Positions 26,058-34,635 of a DNA stretch of 64,000 nucleotides are shown piece after piece. A program made the position numbers and the translations under genes. The stretch is from Methylomonas sp. UP202 (GTDB lineage: Bacteria; Pseudomonadota; Gammaproteobacteria; Methylococcales; Methylomonadaceae): contig NZ_CP123897.1 of assembly GCF_029910655.1 (NCBI RefSeq), positions 62,001-126,000 of the forward strand, given 5' to 3'. The stretch's first letter is position 1; each line of letters begins with the position of its first letter. The notes beneath the pieces are model-generated. The model searched no databases, was not told where the DNA came from, and saw nothing but the letters and a program-made list of their open reading frames with translations.

Positions 26058-26998
26058 GCCTGAAGCTGTCGGAACGCTTTCGCCTGTCCCGCTTCATTCG
26101 CGGCGAAGCGCCGTCCGGCGACGCGATAGAACTCAATCACCGGCGCATCTTCATTATTCCCAACCGGCGGGGATTGTTGTTCGTTGGCTTGATCGGCGTG
26201 CTATTGCTGATCGGCTACGTTTACGGGAACAACCTGTGCTACTTGTTGGGCTTCTTGTTGGCCGGCGTTTTTTTCGTGACGATACTGCATACCTATCTGG
26301 CGCTGGCGGGCTTGGTGGTGCGGGCCGGGCGGCAGGCACCGGTATTCGCGGGCCAACCGGCCGCTTACGCTTTTACGCTGGAACCGGGCCGGCGACCTCG
26401 TCCAAATCTCGAGTTGAGTTTGCGGAGTCGCTTGACAGTGGAATTGCCGGCCGAACAAAGCCGTACCGTCACGTTATTCGAGACTGCCGCCCTGCGCGGA
26501 CGGCGCCAACCGGGCACTTTAACCGTCAGCAGTAGTTATCCGCTGGGTATATTTCGGGCTTGGTCGCCGTTGCGTTTCGATAGTCCGTTGCTGGTTTACC
26601 CTAAACCGGCCGAGCCGGGCGCGCCGTTTCCCGAGCAAGCCGGCGGCGACGGCCGGGCAGGCTATCGGGCGCGCGGCGGCGACGAGTTCAACGGATTGCG
26701 GGCCTACCAACTCGGCGACACCCTGCGGCAGATCGATTGGAAGACTTACGCCAAGGGCCAGGGCGTGCATAGCAAACAGTACGGCGGCAATACCGCCGCC
26801 GAGCTGTGGCTGGATTTGCAAGCGGCGTCCGGCCACCATTTGGAGGAACGCTTGAGTTTGCTGTGCCGCTGGGTGGTGGACGCCGAACATGCCGGCCTGC
26901 GTTACGGCTTGGTGCTACCCAATCTGCGCCTGGCGCCCGATCGCGGTACCCAGCATTATCGGCGCTGCCTGGAAGCGCTGGCGGTGTTCGGCGTATGA
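26054..26998 (+). CDS. DUF58 domain protein, membrane anchored
   Basis: This 314-residue protein has two N-terminal transmembrane helices (about 34-80), a beta-rich middle part and the DUF58 signature near residues 208-245: GGDEFNGLRAYQLGDTLRQI followed by DWKTYAKG. The GTG start overlaps the moxR stop (GTGA) and the TGA overlaps the transglutaminase ATG (ATGA), so three proteins are made in a coupled series. DUF58 proteins are common partners of MoxR ATPases; biochemical role unknown. Confidence 0.9.
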   Translation: MSLKLSERFRLSRFIRGEAPSGDAIELNHRRIFIIPNRRGLLFVGLIGVLLLIGYVYGNNLCYLLGFLLAGVFFVTILHTYLALAGLVVRAGRQAPVFAGQPAAYAFTLEPGRRPRPNLELSLRSRLTVELPAEQSRTVTLFETAALRGRRQPGTLTVSSSYPLGIFRAWSPLRFDSPLLVYPKPAEPGAPFPEQAGGDGRAGYRARGGDEFNGLRAYQLGDTLRQIDWKTYAKGQGVHSKQYGGNTAAELWLDLQAASGHHLEERLSLLCRWVVDAEHAGLRYGLVLPNLRLAPDRGTQHYRRCLEALAVFGV

Positions 26999-28941
26999 CC
27001 GACTATTTACCGGACCGCCTGCTCTGGTTTGTGTTGGCATCCACCGGCCTGATCGTGTTGCCGCACGCCTGGCACGTGCCGCTGCCGCTGTTCGGTTTTT
27101 TCCTATTGCCGCTGGGTTGGCGATGCGTAGGTATCGGCCGGCCGGACTGCTTGCCGGGAAAGTGGTTGTTGTTCGCGCTGACCGTGGCCGGGCTGGCCTT
27201 GCTGTTCAGTCAGCAGCGCGGCGTGTTCGGCCGCGATGCCGGCACCGGTTTATTCGTGGTGTCGCTGGGCTTGAAATTGTTGGAAATTCGCGGCCGGCGC
27301 GACGTCTACGTGATCGTGTTTTTGTCGTTCATCGTCGCCGCTACCCAATTTCTTTACGAAGAAAGCATCTTGATGGCCGGCTATATTGCGCTGGTCTGCG
27401 TCCTAGGCTTGGCGACCTTGATTACGTTGAACAGCCGGACGCCGCGCACCGGCGCGGCGCTGTGGAGTGCCGGGCGCTTGATCGCCCAGGCCGTTCCGGC
27501 CGCGCTGGTGTTGTTCGTATTGTTTCCGCGACTGGAGGCGCCGCGCTGGAGTTGGTTGCAGGATACCGACAGGGCCAGGAGCGGCTTGAGCAATAAGCTG
27601 GAGCCGGGCGCCATCGCCGAACTGAGTCTGTCCGGCGACCTGGTATTCCGGGTGAAGTTCGCCGGCGAGCTGCCACCGGCCCATCTGCGTTACTGGCGCG
27701 GGCCGATTTACGCCTTCACCGACGGCGTGGTTTGGCAGCAACTGCCCTATGCCGGTCGCGGCGAAACCGATCCGGCCTTCGATACGACTCGGATTTACGA
27801 CTACACGCTGTTGATGGAGCCGCAAAACCAGCATTGGGTCTACGCGCTGGATTTACCTTACCGCTATCCGCCCGAATTGCGCCGCAACGGCTTGTACCAA
27901 TTGCTGGCCGACAACAACCCCGGCGAGCGCGCCGAATATCGGCTGGTGTCGGTCCCCAACTACCGGACCGGCGACCTCGACGATTCGGGGCGCCGGGAAA
28001 ACCTGCAACTGCCGGGCAAACCGGCGCCCAGGATCCAAGCGCTGGTCGAGCGCTTGCGCGACGGCGATGCCGATCCGGAACGCTTCATCACTCGACTACT
28101 CGGGTATTTTCGCGAGCAGAATTTTCGTTACACGCTGACGCCGCCGACTATGCCGGTCAAACCGATCGAAGCGTTTTTGTTCGACCAGCGGGCCGGCTTC
28201 TGCAGTCACTACGCGACCGCGTTCGTTTACGTGTTGCGGGCGGCGGGCATTCCGGCGCGGGTGGTGGGCGGTTATCAAGGCGGCCAGTTCAATTCGGTCG
28301 GCGGTTTTCTGGAAGTTCGCCAGGCCGACGCGCATGCCTGGGCGGAAGTCTGGCTGGCGGAACGCGGCTGGGTACGCTTCGATCCGACCGCGGCGATTGC
28401 CCCGGAACGTATCGAGCGTGGCGTCGATATCGACCTGCAGGTTGCCAGCGGCGCGGTGAACTTTAGGACTTCCAATTTCGATCCAACGGCGCTGAGCTGG
28501 TTGCAACGCGGTGCTCAGTTGTGGAGCAACGTCGATTATCAATGGCAGCGCTGGGTCATCAATTACGATAACGCCAGTCAGCGCGAATTTCTGTCGGCGC
28601 TGGGGATCCAGGATTGGTTGACGCTGGCCTACTGGCTGTTTGCCAGTTTGGCCGGCATCGGCGGGCTACTGGCCTGGCGTTTGTTGAAACCCTTGCGTCG
28701 GCGCCGGGACCCGGTCGCCGATTTGTACAGACGCTTCGTCGCGCGCTTGGTCAAAGCGGGATTGATGGCCAAACCGGGGTATGGTCCGAGCGAATTGGCG
28801 GATCAGCTTCGCCGGCTAAGACCCGATTTGGCCGAACCGGCCGGCCGCATCGCCGAAACGTTTAACCGCCTGTATTTCGAGGAAACCGGCGAAGACGTCG
28901 ATCTAAGCGATTTGAAACGGCTGATCGACGCGCTACGCTGA
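26995..28941 (+). CDS. tgpA: TgpA-type membrane transglutaminase-like protein
   Basis: This 648-residue protein has several N-terminal transmembrane helices (about 6-170), a periplasmic transglutaminase-like domain and a late transmembrane helix (about 543-563) with a DUF4129-like cytoplasmic tail. The Cys-His-Asp triad is seen in RAGFCSHYATAFVYVLR, ADAHAWAEVW and GWVRFDPTAAI. In Pseudomonas aeruginosa the homologue TgpA sits in a MoxR-DUF58-TgpA cluster and is important for viability, which supports an envelope role. Start ATG 26995 is coupled to the DUF58 stop. Confidence 0.9.
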   Translation: MTDYLPDRLLWFVLASTGLIVLPHAWHVPLPLFGFFLLPLGWRCVGIGRPDCLPGKWLLFALTVAGLALLFSQQRGVFGRDAGTGLFVVSLGLKLLEIRGRRDVYVIVFLSFIVAATQFLYEESILMAGYIALVCVLGLATLITLNSRTPRTGAALWSAGRLIAQAVPAALVLFVLFPRLEAPRWSWLQDTDRARSGLSNKLEPGAIAELSLSGDLVFRVKFAGELPPAHLRYWRGPIYAFTDGVVWQQLPYAGRGETDPAFDTTRIYDYTLLMEPQNQHWVYALDLPYRYPPELRRNGLYQLLADNNPGERAEYRLVSVPNYRTGDLDDSGRRENLQLPGKPAPRIQALVERLRDGDADPERFITRLLGYFREQNFRYTLTPPTMPVKPIEAFLFDQRAGFCSHYATAFVYVLRAAGIPARVVGGYQGGQFNSVGGFLEVRQADAHAWAEVWLAERGWVRFDPTAAIAPERIERGVDIDLQVASGAVNFRTSNFDPTALSWLQRGAQLWSNVDYQWQRWVINYDNASQREFLSALGIQDWLTLAYWLFASLAGIGGLLAWRLLKPLRRRRDPVADLYRRFVARLVKAGLMAKPGYGPSELADQLRRLRPDLAEPAGRIAETFNRLYFEETGEDVDLSDLKRLIDALR

Positions 28942-28961
28942 TCGGCCCGGATCGGCCCGTT

Positions 28962-29267
28962 TTAGGGCTGAGCCGCCGGCTTGGCGGCCGGCGCCGGTTT
29001 AACGACCGGCACGTCGCCGCCGGTGGGTGCCGGCGGCGGTGGGGTTTGGGCCTTGGCTTGTTGGGCTTTTTCGGCTTGGAGTTCCTTGTTGCCTTCACCG
29101 TACATCACGGCCGACGTCATGAACAGGCCGGTGCAAACAAAGATGATCGGTAAGCGGCCGGGTTTGTCCATCCAAAATAGCAGCCACTTAGGCTTGATCA
29201 AACCGACCAGCAACAGGACTAAGGTAAGAATCAGGAGGTTGAAGCTGTAGTAAATCAGAGTGTTCAT
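28962..29267 (-). CDS. Small membrane protein with proline-rich tail
   Basis: This 101-residue protein has two hydrophobic helices (about 5-24 and 39-56) separated by a basic loop (KPKWLLFWMDKPGR), followed by a Lys/Gln/Ala helix and a Pro/Ala-rich C-terminal tail. The loop-helix pattern resembles small membrane proteins seen in many proteobacteria without assigned function. It converges with the transglutaminase gene and diverges from qmcA. Family not recognised. Confidence 0.65.
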   Translation of the reverse strand: MNTLIYYSFNLLILTLVLLLVGLIKPKWLLFWMDKPGRLPIIFVCTGLFMTSAVMYGEGNKELQAEKAQQAKAQTPPPPAPTGGDVPVVKPAPAAKPAAQP

Positions 29268-29366
29268 GTATCCGGGTTGGTTAGCGGCAGGTGAAAGAAA
29301 CCTATATTATTACCAGGCTTAGGATCGGCAATCATAAAAAAATTACATCAGCCTCGGGAGGCAGTT

Positions 29367-30287
29367 ATGGGCGGTTTCGGTTTATTCGTGACAGTGTTGT
29401 TCTTTTTCGCCATTTTGATGGTGTTCATGAGCGTCAAATCGGTGCCGCAAGGCATGGAATACACGGTCGAGCGTTTCGGCAAGTACACGGCGACCTTGAC
29501 GCCGGGTTTGAACATCATCGTCCCCATCATCGATCAGATCGGCAGAAAATTGAACATGATGGAACAAGTCATCGACGTGCCGTCGCAGGAAGTCATTACC
29601 AAGGACAACGCCATGGTGCGGGTGGATGGCGTGGTGTTCTACCAAATCATGGATGCCGCCAAGGCGGCTTACGAGGTGAATTATCTGGATGTGGCGATTA
29701 TCAATCTGGTGATGACCAACATCCGCACCGTGATGGGTTCGATGGACCTGGACGAATTGCTATCGCGCCGCGACGAAATCAACGCCCGTTTGCTGGCGGT
29801 GGTCGACGACGCGACCACGCCGTGGGGCATCAAAGTCACCCGGATCGAAATCAAGGACATTGCGCCACCCAAGGATTTGGTCGATTCGATGGCTCGGCAA
29901 ATGAAGGCCGAACGGGAAAAACGCGCGCAGATTTTGGAAGCCGAAGGCTTGCGGCAGGCGGAAATTTTAAAAGCCGAGGGTTTGAAACAGAGCGCGATTC
30001 TGGAAGCCGAAGGCCGCCGCGAAGCGGCGTTTCGCGAGGCCGAAGCCCGCGAGCGCTTGGCCGAAGCCGAGGCCAAGGCCACGCTGATGGTGTCCGAAGC
30101 CATCGCCAAGGGCGACGTGCAGGCGATCAATTTTTTCGTCGCGCAAAAATACATCGAATCCATCAAGGAGATCGCCACCGCCGACAACAGCAAGCTGATT
30201 CTAATGCCGCTGGAAGCCTCCAGCGTGATCGGTGCCTTGGGCGGTATCGGCGAATTGGCCAAGGAAGCTTTGTCCAAGAAAGGCTAG
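29367..30287 (+). CDS. qmcA: SPFH/stomatin family protein QmcA (paraslipin)
   Basis: This 306-residue band-7 protein has one N-terminal transmembrane helix (about 5-24), the SPFH domain (VPQGMEYTVERFGKYTATLTPG ... DNAMVRVDGVVFYQI ... DLDELLSRRDEIN) and a long Ala/Glu/Lys-rich coiled coil (about 175-245) with imperfect repeats of AEGLRQAEILKAEG. Such proteins oligomerise into membrane microdomains and affect membrane protease activity. GGGAGG precedes the ATG. The NfeD-like gene follows after 4 bp, the conserved qmcA-ybbJ pairing. Confidence 0.93.
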   Translation: MGGFGLFVTVLFFFAILMVFMSVKSVPQGMEYTVERFGKYTATLTPGLNIIVPIIDQIGRKLNMMEQVIDVPSQEVITKDNAMVRVDGVVFYQIMDAAKAAYEVNYLDVAIINLVMTNIRTVMGSMDLDELLSRRDEINARLLAVVDDATTPWGIKVTRIEIKDIAPPKDLVDSMARQMKAEREKRAQILEAEGLRQAEILKAEGLKQSAILEAEGRREAAFREAEARERLAEAEAKATLMVSEAIAKGDVQAINFFVAQKYIESIKEIATADNSKLILMPLEASSVIGALGGIGELAKEALSKKG

Positions 30288-30291
30288 TGCG

Positions 30292-30735
30292 ATGAGCGAA
30301 TTCGACATCGTGTTCTGGTATTGGTGGGTGGCCGCGGTCGCGTTCCTGGGCTTGGAGATTTTGGTCAGCGGTTTCTTCTTTTTGTGGCTGGCGGTGGCGG
30401 CTTTCGTGACCGGCGCGTTGTTACTGGTCGTGCCGGTGATGGGATTTAACGTGCAAGTGCTGCTGTTCTCGGCGATGGCGATCGCGGCGGTACTGGCATG
30501 GCGCCGTTACGCCAGCGCCAAATCGCAAACCAGCGATCATCCGCTGTTGAACCGGCGCGGGGCTCAATACGTCGGCCGTACCTTCAATTTGGTGGAAGCC
30601 ATCGAAAACGGACAGGGCAAAATCAAGGTGGACGACACGATCTGGAAAGTCCACGGCGACGATTGCCCGGTGGGCGGTAAGGTCAAGGTAGTCGCCGTCA
30701 ACGGTACCGTGTTCGACGTGGAAATCTGTCGCTAG
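30292..30735 (+). CDS. NfeD-like membrane protein (YbbJ type)
   Basis: This 147-residue protein has three transmembrane helices (about 8-76) and a C-terminal OB-fold domain (about 85-147; GRTFNLVEAIENGQGKIKVDD, VKVVAVNGTVFDV). NfeD proteins partner with SPFH proteins, matching its position 4 bp after qmcA. The start at 30292 (MSEFDIVFWYWW) fits the family; the longer in-frame extension overlaps qmcA. Confidence 0.92.
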   Translation: MSEFDIVFWYWWVAAVAFLGLEILVSGFFFLWLAVAAFVTGALLLVVPVMGFNVQVLLFSAMAIAAVLAWRRYASAKSQTSDHPLLNRRGAQYVGRTFNLVEAIENGQGKIKVDDTIWKVHGDDCPVGGKVKVVAVNGTVFDVEICR

Positions 30736-30762
30736 CTACCCCCAGTGAGGGGATTGCGATTT

Positions 30763-31548
30763 TTAACCCAGGGTGAGCTTCAATCCGCCAATAGTTTGCC
30801 CTGGGTGCTCGTTATCGTTCACGGGCTTAACGCTGAAGAATTTGTCCAAAAACAACGAGGTAGTCTCGGCGTGGGTATTCAAGGGGCCGAGACCGCAAAA
30901 ATCGATCTGAAGCAATCCTGAATCTCTTAGCAATTTGGCGGATTCCGGATGCCAGTCGGAGTTATCGAGAATAATCAAACCACCTGCTCTTAAATGCTTT
31001 AACGCGTTGTTTGCGCAAGCGTAGCGCGTCCTGAAACGAGATTCGCCGTCGACAATAATGACGTCGAACTGGCCGAAATTATTCAAAGCCTCCGCGTAAT
31101 CGCCAAATGCTTGACTATATTCATCCCCATCTATTGCGACAAGTATCGGTGTGGTGTTGTCCGGTAAGACATTGGAAGACAAGATTTTGTCGTACCAGAC
31201 CCGTGAGCCCTCCAGGCTCACGACCGATTTAGACCGGCCGGCCCACCATCGGGTCGAATTGCCGCAACCGAATTCAAAGACTTCCGCTTCTGAAAAATCC
31301 CATTTCGCCAGTTGTTCGATGGCCGGATAGGTGTACCAGGGGAGCGGATTACCTTCGCGGTCGACGCACATGGTTTCGCGAAGCGAACGCAAATACCCTC
31401 TATGAGTTCCAACCGCGCTGCAAGTGTACAAATACTGCTCCAACTCAGATGCGCTAAGCCTATCGTCCAGCAGATTACAGTGTTTAAGTATTCGGTACTT
31501 CTTTGCCAATTCAGGCAAGTATTTTATCTTTTTGAATAATTTTTCCAT
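30763..31548 (-). CDS. Predicted class I SAM-dependent methyltransferase-like protein
   Basis: The core protein of 261 residues has a Rossmann motif VFEFGCGNSTRWWA (about 90-103), an acidic second strand (VVSLEGS) and FDVIIVDGESR with GGLIILDNSDWH, a layout like class I methyltransferases of small molecules or sugars. The substrate cannot be told. The start at 31548 (MEKLFKKIKYLPELAK) is chosen because the upstream in-frame extension to 31701 looks unlike the rest; a GCAGG lies near the chosen ATG. The gene looks AT-richer than its neighbours and breaks up otherwise core genes, which suggests later arrival. Confidence 0.65.
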   Translation of the reverse strand: MEKLFKKIKYLPELAKKYRILKHCNLLDDRLSASELEQYLYTCSAVGTHRGYLRSLRETMCVDREGNPLPWYTYPAIEQLAKWDFSEAEVFEFGCGNSTRWWAGRSKSVVSLEGSRVWYDKILSSNVLPDNTTPILVAIDGDEYSQAFGDYAEALNNFGQFDVIIVDGESRFRTRYACANNALKHLRAGGLIILDNSDWHPESAKLLRDSGLLQIDFCGLGPLNTHAETTSLFLDKFFSVKPVNDNEHPGQTIGGLKLTLG

Positions 31549-31744
31549 TTTCAGACCTGCTGTCAAAGTAATATTTATAGCCAACGCGGCGGCCTGTCTG
31601 GAATCTAACGCTAATTCCGAAGGAAATTTCCCATTCCGATGGACGACGCAAGTGATTGAGGAAAAATCAATCATCAAATAAACAACTTGCCGGACATTCA
31701 ATTTCCGACGTCAATTATGATCGGAAATCAAACCGCTAAACTAT

Positions 31745-33160
31745 CTACTTTTTAACGTAAAGATCGGTAATCGTCCCTTCTATCATCTCCGCCGCGAACG
31801 CAAACGTCTCCGACAAGGTTGGGTGCGGATGGATGCTCAGGCTGACGTCGGTGGCGTCAGCGCCCATTTCCAGCGCCAATACCGCTTCCGCCACCAACTC
31901 GCCTGCGCCGGGGCCGGTGAAGCCGGCACCCAGGATTCGCCCGTTGGTTTTGTCGGTCAAAATTTTAGTGATGCCTTCGCTACGTCCCAAGGCTAACGAC
32001 CGACCGCTGGCGGCCCACGGGAATACGGCTTTGTTGTATTCGACGCCTTGCTGTTGCGCCTGGTTTTCGGTCAATCCCATCCAGGCCACTTCCGGATCGG
32101 TGTAGGCCACCGATGGAATCGTCAACGCATCGAAACCGGCTTTATGGCCGGCAATGGTTTCGGCGGCGATTTTGCCTTCGTGAGTGGCTTTGTGGGCCAG
32201 CATCGGGTTGCCGACGATATCGCCGATCGCGAAAATGTGGCCGACGTTGGTGCGGCCCTGTTTGTCGACCGGAATAAAGCCGCGTTCGTCGACGGTAACG
32301 CCTGCTTTATCGGCGTCGATTAGTTTGCCGTTCGGCCGACGGCCGACCGCGACCAGCACCGCGTCGAAAGTTTCGCTTTCCGGCGCGTCCTTACCTTCCA
32401 TAGATACCTTAATGCCAGCGTCGGTGGCTTCCATCGCTTTCACGCTGGTTTTCAGCCACAGATTGTCGTATTGCTTTTTGATCTTACGTTGCAGCGGCGT
32501 GACCAAATCCTTGTCGCAGCCGGGGATGATTTGGTCCATCAACTCGACCACGCTGATTTTCGAACCCAACGCGTGATACACAGTCGCCATTTCCAGACCG
32601 ATGATGCCGCCGCCGACGATCAGCAGCTTCTCCGGCACGAAGTTCAAGTTCAACGCATCGGTCGAATCCCAGACGCGCGGGTCGTCGTGCGGGAAACCGG
32701 GAATTTTAGTCGGCTGCGAACCGGCGGCGATGATCGCGTTATCGAAAGTCACGGTTTGGCTGCCGGACTCGTTTTCGACGGTCAGGCTGTTGGCCGAAGC
32801 GAACTTGCCGACACCGTTGATCACGGTGACTTTGCGCTGTTTGGCCAGCTTCGCCAAACCTTGATTCAAACCCTGGCTGACGCTTTGCTTCCAGCCGCGA
32901 ATTTTATCCAAATCGACTTGCGGCTGGCCGAAGCTGACGCCGTGTTCGGCCATCGCCTCGGCTTCATGGATGATTTGCGCGGCGTGCAACAAGGCTTTCG
33001 ACGGAATGCAACCGACGTTCAGACAAACGCCGCCCAGCACCGGATAGCGTTCGACCAGGACCACCTGCTTGCCCAAATCGGCGGCGCGGAAGGCCGCCGT
33101 GTAACCGCCGGGGCCGCCGCCCAGGACCAGAACTTCGGCGTGAGTTTGTGTATTGCTCAT
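31745..33160 (-). CDS. lpdA: Dihydrolipoamide dehydrogenase (E3)
   Basis: This 471-residue flavoprotein reoxidises dihydrolipoamide of 2-oxoacid dehydrogenase and glycine-cleavage complexes with NAD+. FAD-binding LVLGGGPGGYTAAFRAADLG is N-terminal, the redox disulfide is Cys46/Cys51 in GGVCLNVGCIPSK, the NAD motif is IVGGGIIGLEMA, FAIGDIVG is the second FAD contact and the C-terminal active-site His-Glu pair is in HPHPTLSE. The E1 and E2 genes usually upstream are absent from the window, so it is a stand-alone copy or separated from its complex genes. Confidence 0.96.
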   Translation of the reverse strand: MSNTQTHAEVLVLGGGPGGYTAAFRAADLGKQVVLVERYPVLGGVCLNVGCIPSKALLHAAQIIHEAEAMAEHGVSFGQPQVDLDKIRGWKQSVSQGLNQGLAKLAKQRKVTVINGVGKFASANSLTVENESGSQTVTFDNAIIAAGSQPTKIPGFPHDDPRVWDSTDALNLNFVPEKLLIVGGGIIGLEMATVYHALGSKISVVELMDQIIPGCDKDLVTPLQRKIKKQYDNLWLKTSVKAMEATDAGIKVSMEGKDAPESETFDAVLVAVGRRPNGKLIDADKAGVTVDERGFIPVDKQGRTNVGHIFAIGDIVGNPMLAHKATHEGKIAAETIAGHKAGFDALTIPSVAYTDPEVAWMGLTENQAQQQGVEYNKAVFPWAASGRSLALGRSEGITKILTDKTNGRILGAGFTGPGAGELVAEAVLALEMGADATDVSLSIHPHPTLSETFAFAAEMIEGTITDLYVKK

Positions 33161-33669
33161 GAAATGGAACTCCTAAATGACGAAATCGGTGAGGCGTGCC
33201 AGCTGATGCCGAAACGGCGCCAACGCTTAAAGGCGATTTTACAGCTTACCGCGACGGATCAAAAACTAAACTGAGGCCTTTCGGTAAAACCTGCGTCAGC
33301 TACCGGCGGCACTCGAGAGCCAGATGCCCTGACGCGCTGAGCATCAGGCTAGGGGTAAGGATCAGCCGGGTTTCGGGGGGAACCCGGTCGGAATCGCGGG
33401 GCGACTTTCGAGACTGGGTTTTAACGGATGATCCGTAGGCGAGGACCCGTGGCGTGGTATTCCACATATTCGGTTTGGATTACTGTTTTCCCTGAATAGT
33501 TACACAAGCCGTTCCTATCATGTCGGAGAACCCCGAGTAATCAAAAAGCTGGGTGGATCGGCTTCAATCGCGATCGAAGGCGTTCGGACACCGGTCTGTC
33601 CGTACTTCCCTCAACGACTTTCGGCACAAACAGACAAGTGCTCGTCAGGTCCTTATACCCTCGGGCCGG
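33161..33669. other. Gene-free stretch upstream of lpdA
   Basis: The 509 bp between murI (end) and lpdA (start), both minus strand, contain no convincing reading frame. A hairpin is visible at 33366-33387 (CCGGGTT/AACCCGG). Nothing recognisable as a riboswitch or RNA gene was found. It should include the lpdA promoter and could hold the remains of a lost gene. Confidence 0.4.
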
Positions 33670-34479
33670 CTACGGCACACCGGCTGGCAGCGTATACACC
33701 GCTTGCGAGGTTTCGCCGATCGTCGCCAAAAAAGCCGACATGTCGGGCGCCGAACCGGACGTGTAGAAAGTGGTGGCGCTGGCTGGTCGCCGAGGCGCGG
33801 TGGCGGCCGGCAGAACTCGGGCGAGTTGCCGGGCGATGGCGTCGGAAGGCTCGACCACCGCGACCGTCGGTCCGGCAATCCGCGAAATTTCCGAAGTCAG
33901 AAACGCGTAATGCGTGCAGCCCAGCACAATGGTATCGGCGCCGGCGGCAATGCCGGGTCTGATGAATTTGTCCAACAGATCTAAGGTTGCCGCGCTACCA
34001 AATTCGCCGCGTTCGACCTGGTCCGCCAAACCCGGACACGGTTGCAGGATCACGTTAACCTCCCGGCCGTAGGCGCTGCACAGTCGGGCGACCGACGCGC
34101 TCCGGATCGTGTTGGTGGTGGCCATGACCAACACCACCTTGGATTGCGTGATTCGCGCGGCCGGCTTGATGGCCGGTTCCATCGCGACGATCGGCAAGCC
34201 ATGCAGTTTGCGTAGCTGTTGGGCGGCGACGACGCTGGCCGTGTTGCAGGCTAGGACCAAGGCTCGCGCGCCGCGTTGCACCAGGAAGGCGGCGATTTGC
34301 CGGGCGCGCGCTTCGATGAAGTCCGGCGCCCGGTCGCCGTAAGGCGCGTGGGCATTGTCCGCGACGTAAACGAAGGATTCGTTTGGCAACTTTTCCCGTA
34401 AGGCGCGCAACACCGACAGTCCGCCGATGCCGGAGTCGTAAACGCCGATCGGCGCGGAACAGGTTTCGGAGGTGGGCAT
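33670..34479 (-). CDS. murI: Glutamate racemase MurI
   Basis: This 269-residue enzyme supplies D-glutamate for peptidoglycan. The substrate loop GVYDSGIGGLSVLRALR carries the conserved Asp-Ser, and the two catalytic cysteines are in VLACNTASV and VLGCTHYAFL. NAHAPYGDR is also canonical. It lies 156 bp downstream of the giant haemagglutinin gene on the same strand; a functional link is unlikely. Confidence 0.96.
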   Translation of the reverse strand: MPTSETCSAPIGVYDSGIGGLSVLRALREKLPNESFVYVADNAHAPYGDRAPDFIEARARQIAAFLVQRGARALVLACNTASVVAAQQLRKLHGLPIVAMEPAIKPAARITQSKVVLVMATTNTIRSASVARLCSAYGREVNVILQPCPGLADQVERGEFGSAATLDLLDKFIRPGIAAGADTIVLGCTHYAFLTSEISRIAGPTVAVVEPSDAIARQLARVLPAATAPRRPASATTFYTSGSAPDMSAFLATIGETSQAVYTLPAGVP

Positions 34480-34635
34480 GATCGAGCTAAGGCTCCCAAT
34501 TGGCGAACCGTGAATTTTCGCACATTCACTGAAAAACGCTCGCGCGGAATCCTGTGTTGGGCTTACCCAAGCGCTTTGCCGCTACTGCCCGAGGTCTACC
34601 CGGCGAAATTAAATTGCGGCCTCCTAGCGGTCCCG

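Noticed and set aside
33196..33438. 80-codon plus-strand frame upstream of lpdA
   Set aside because: Starts within the lpdA leader region, has no ribosome-binding site and an Arg/Ser-rich composition typical of chance frames.
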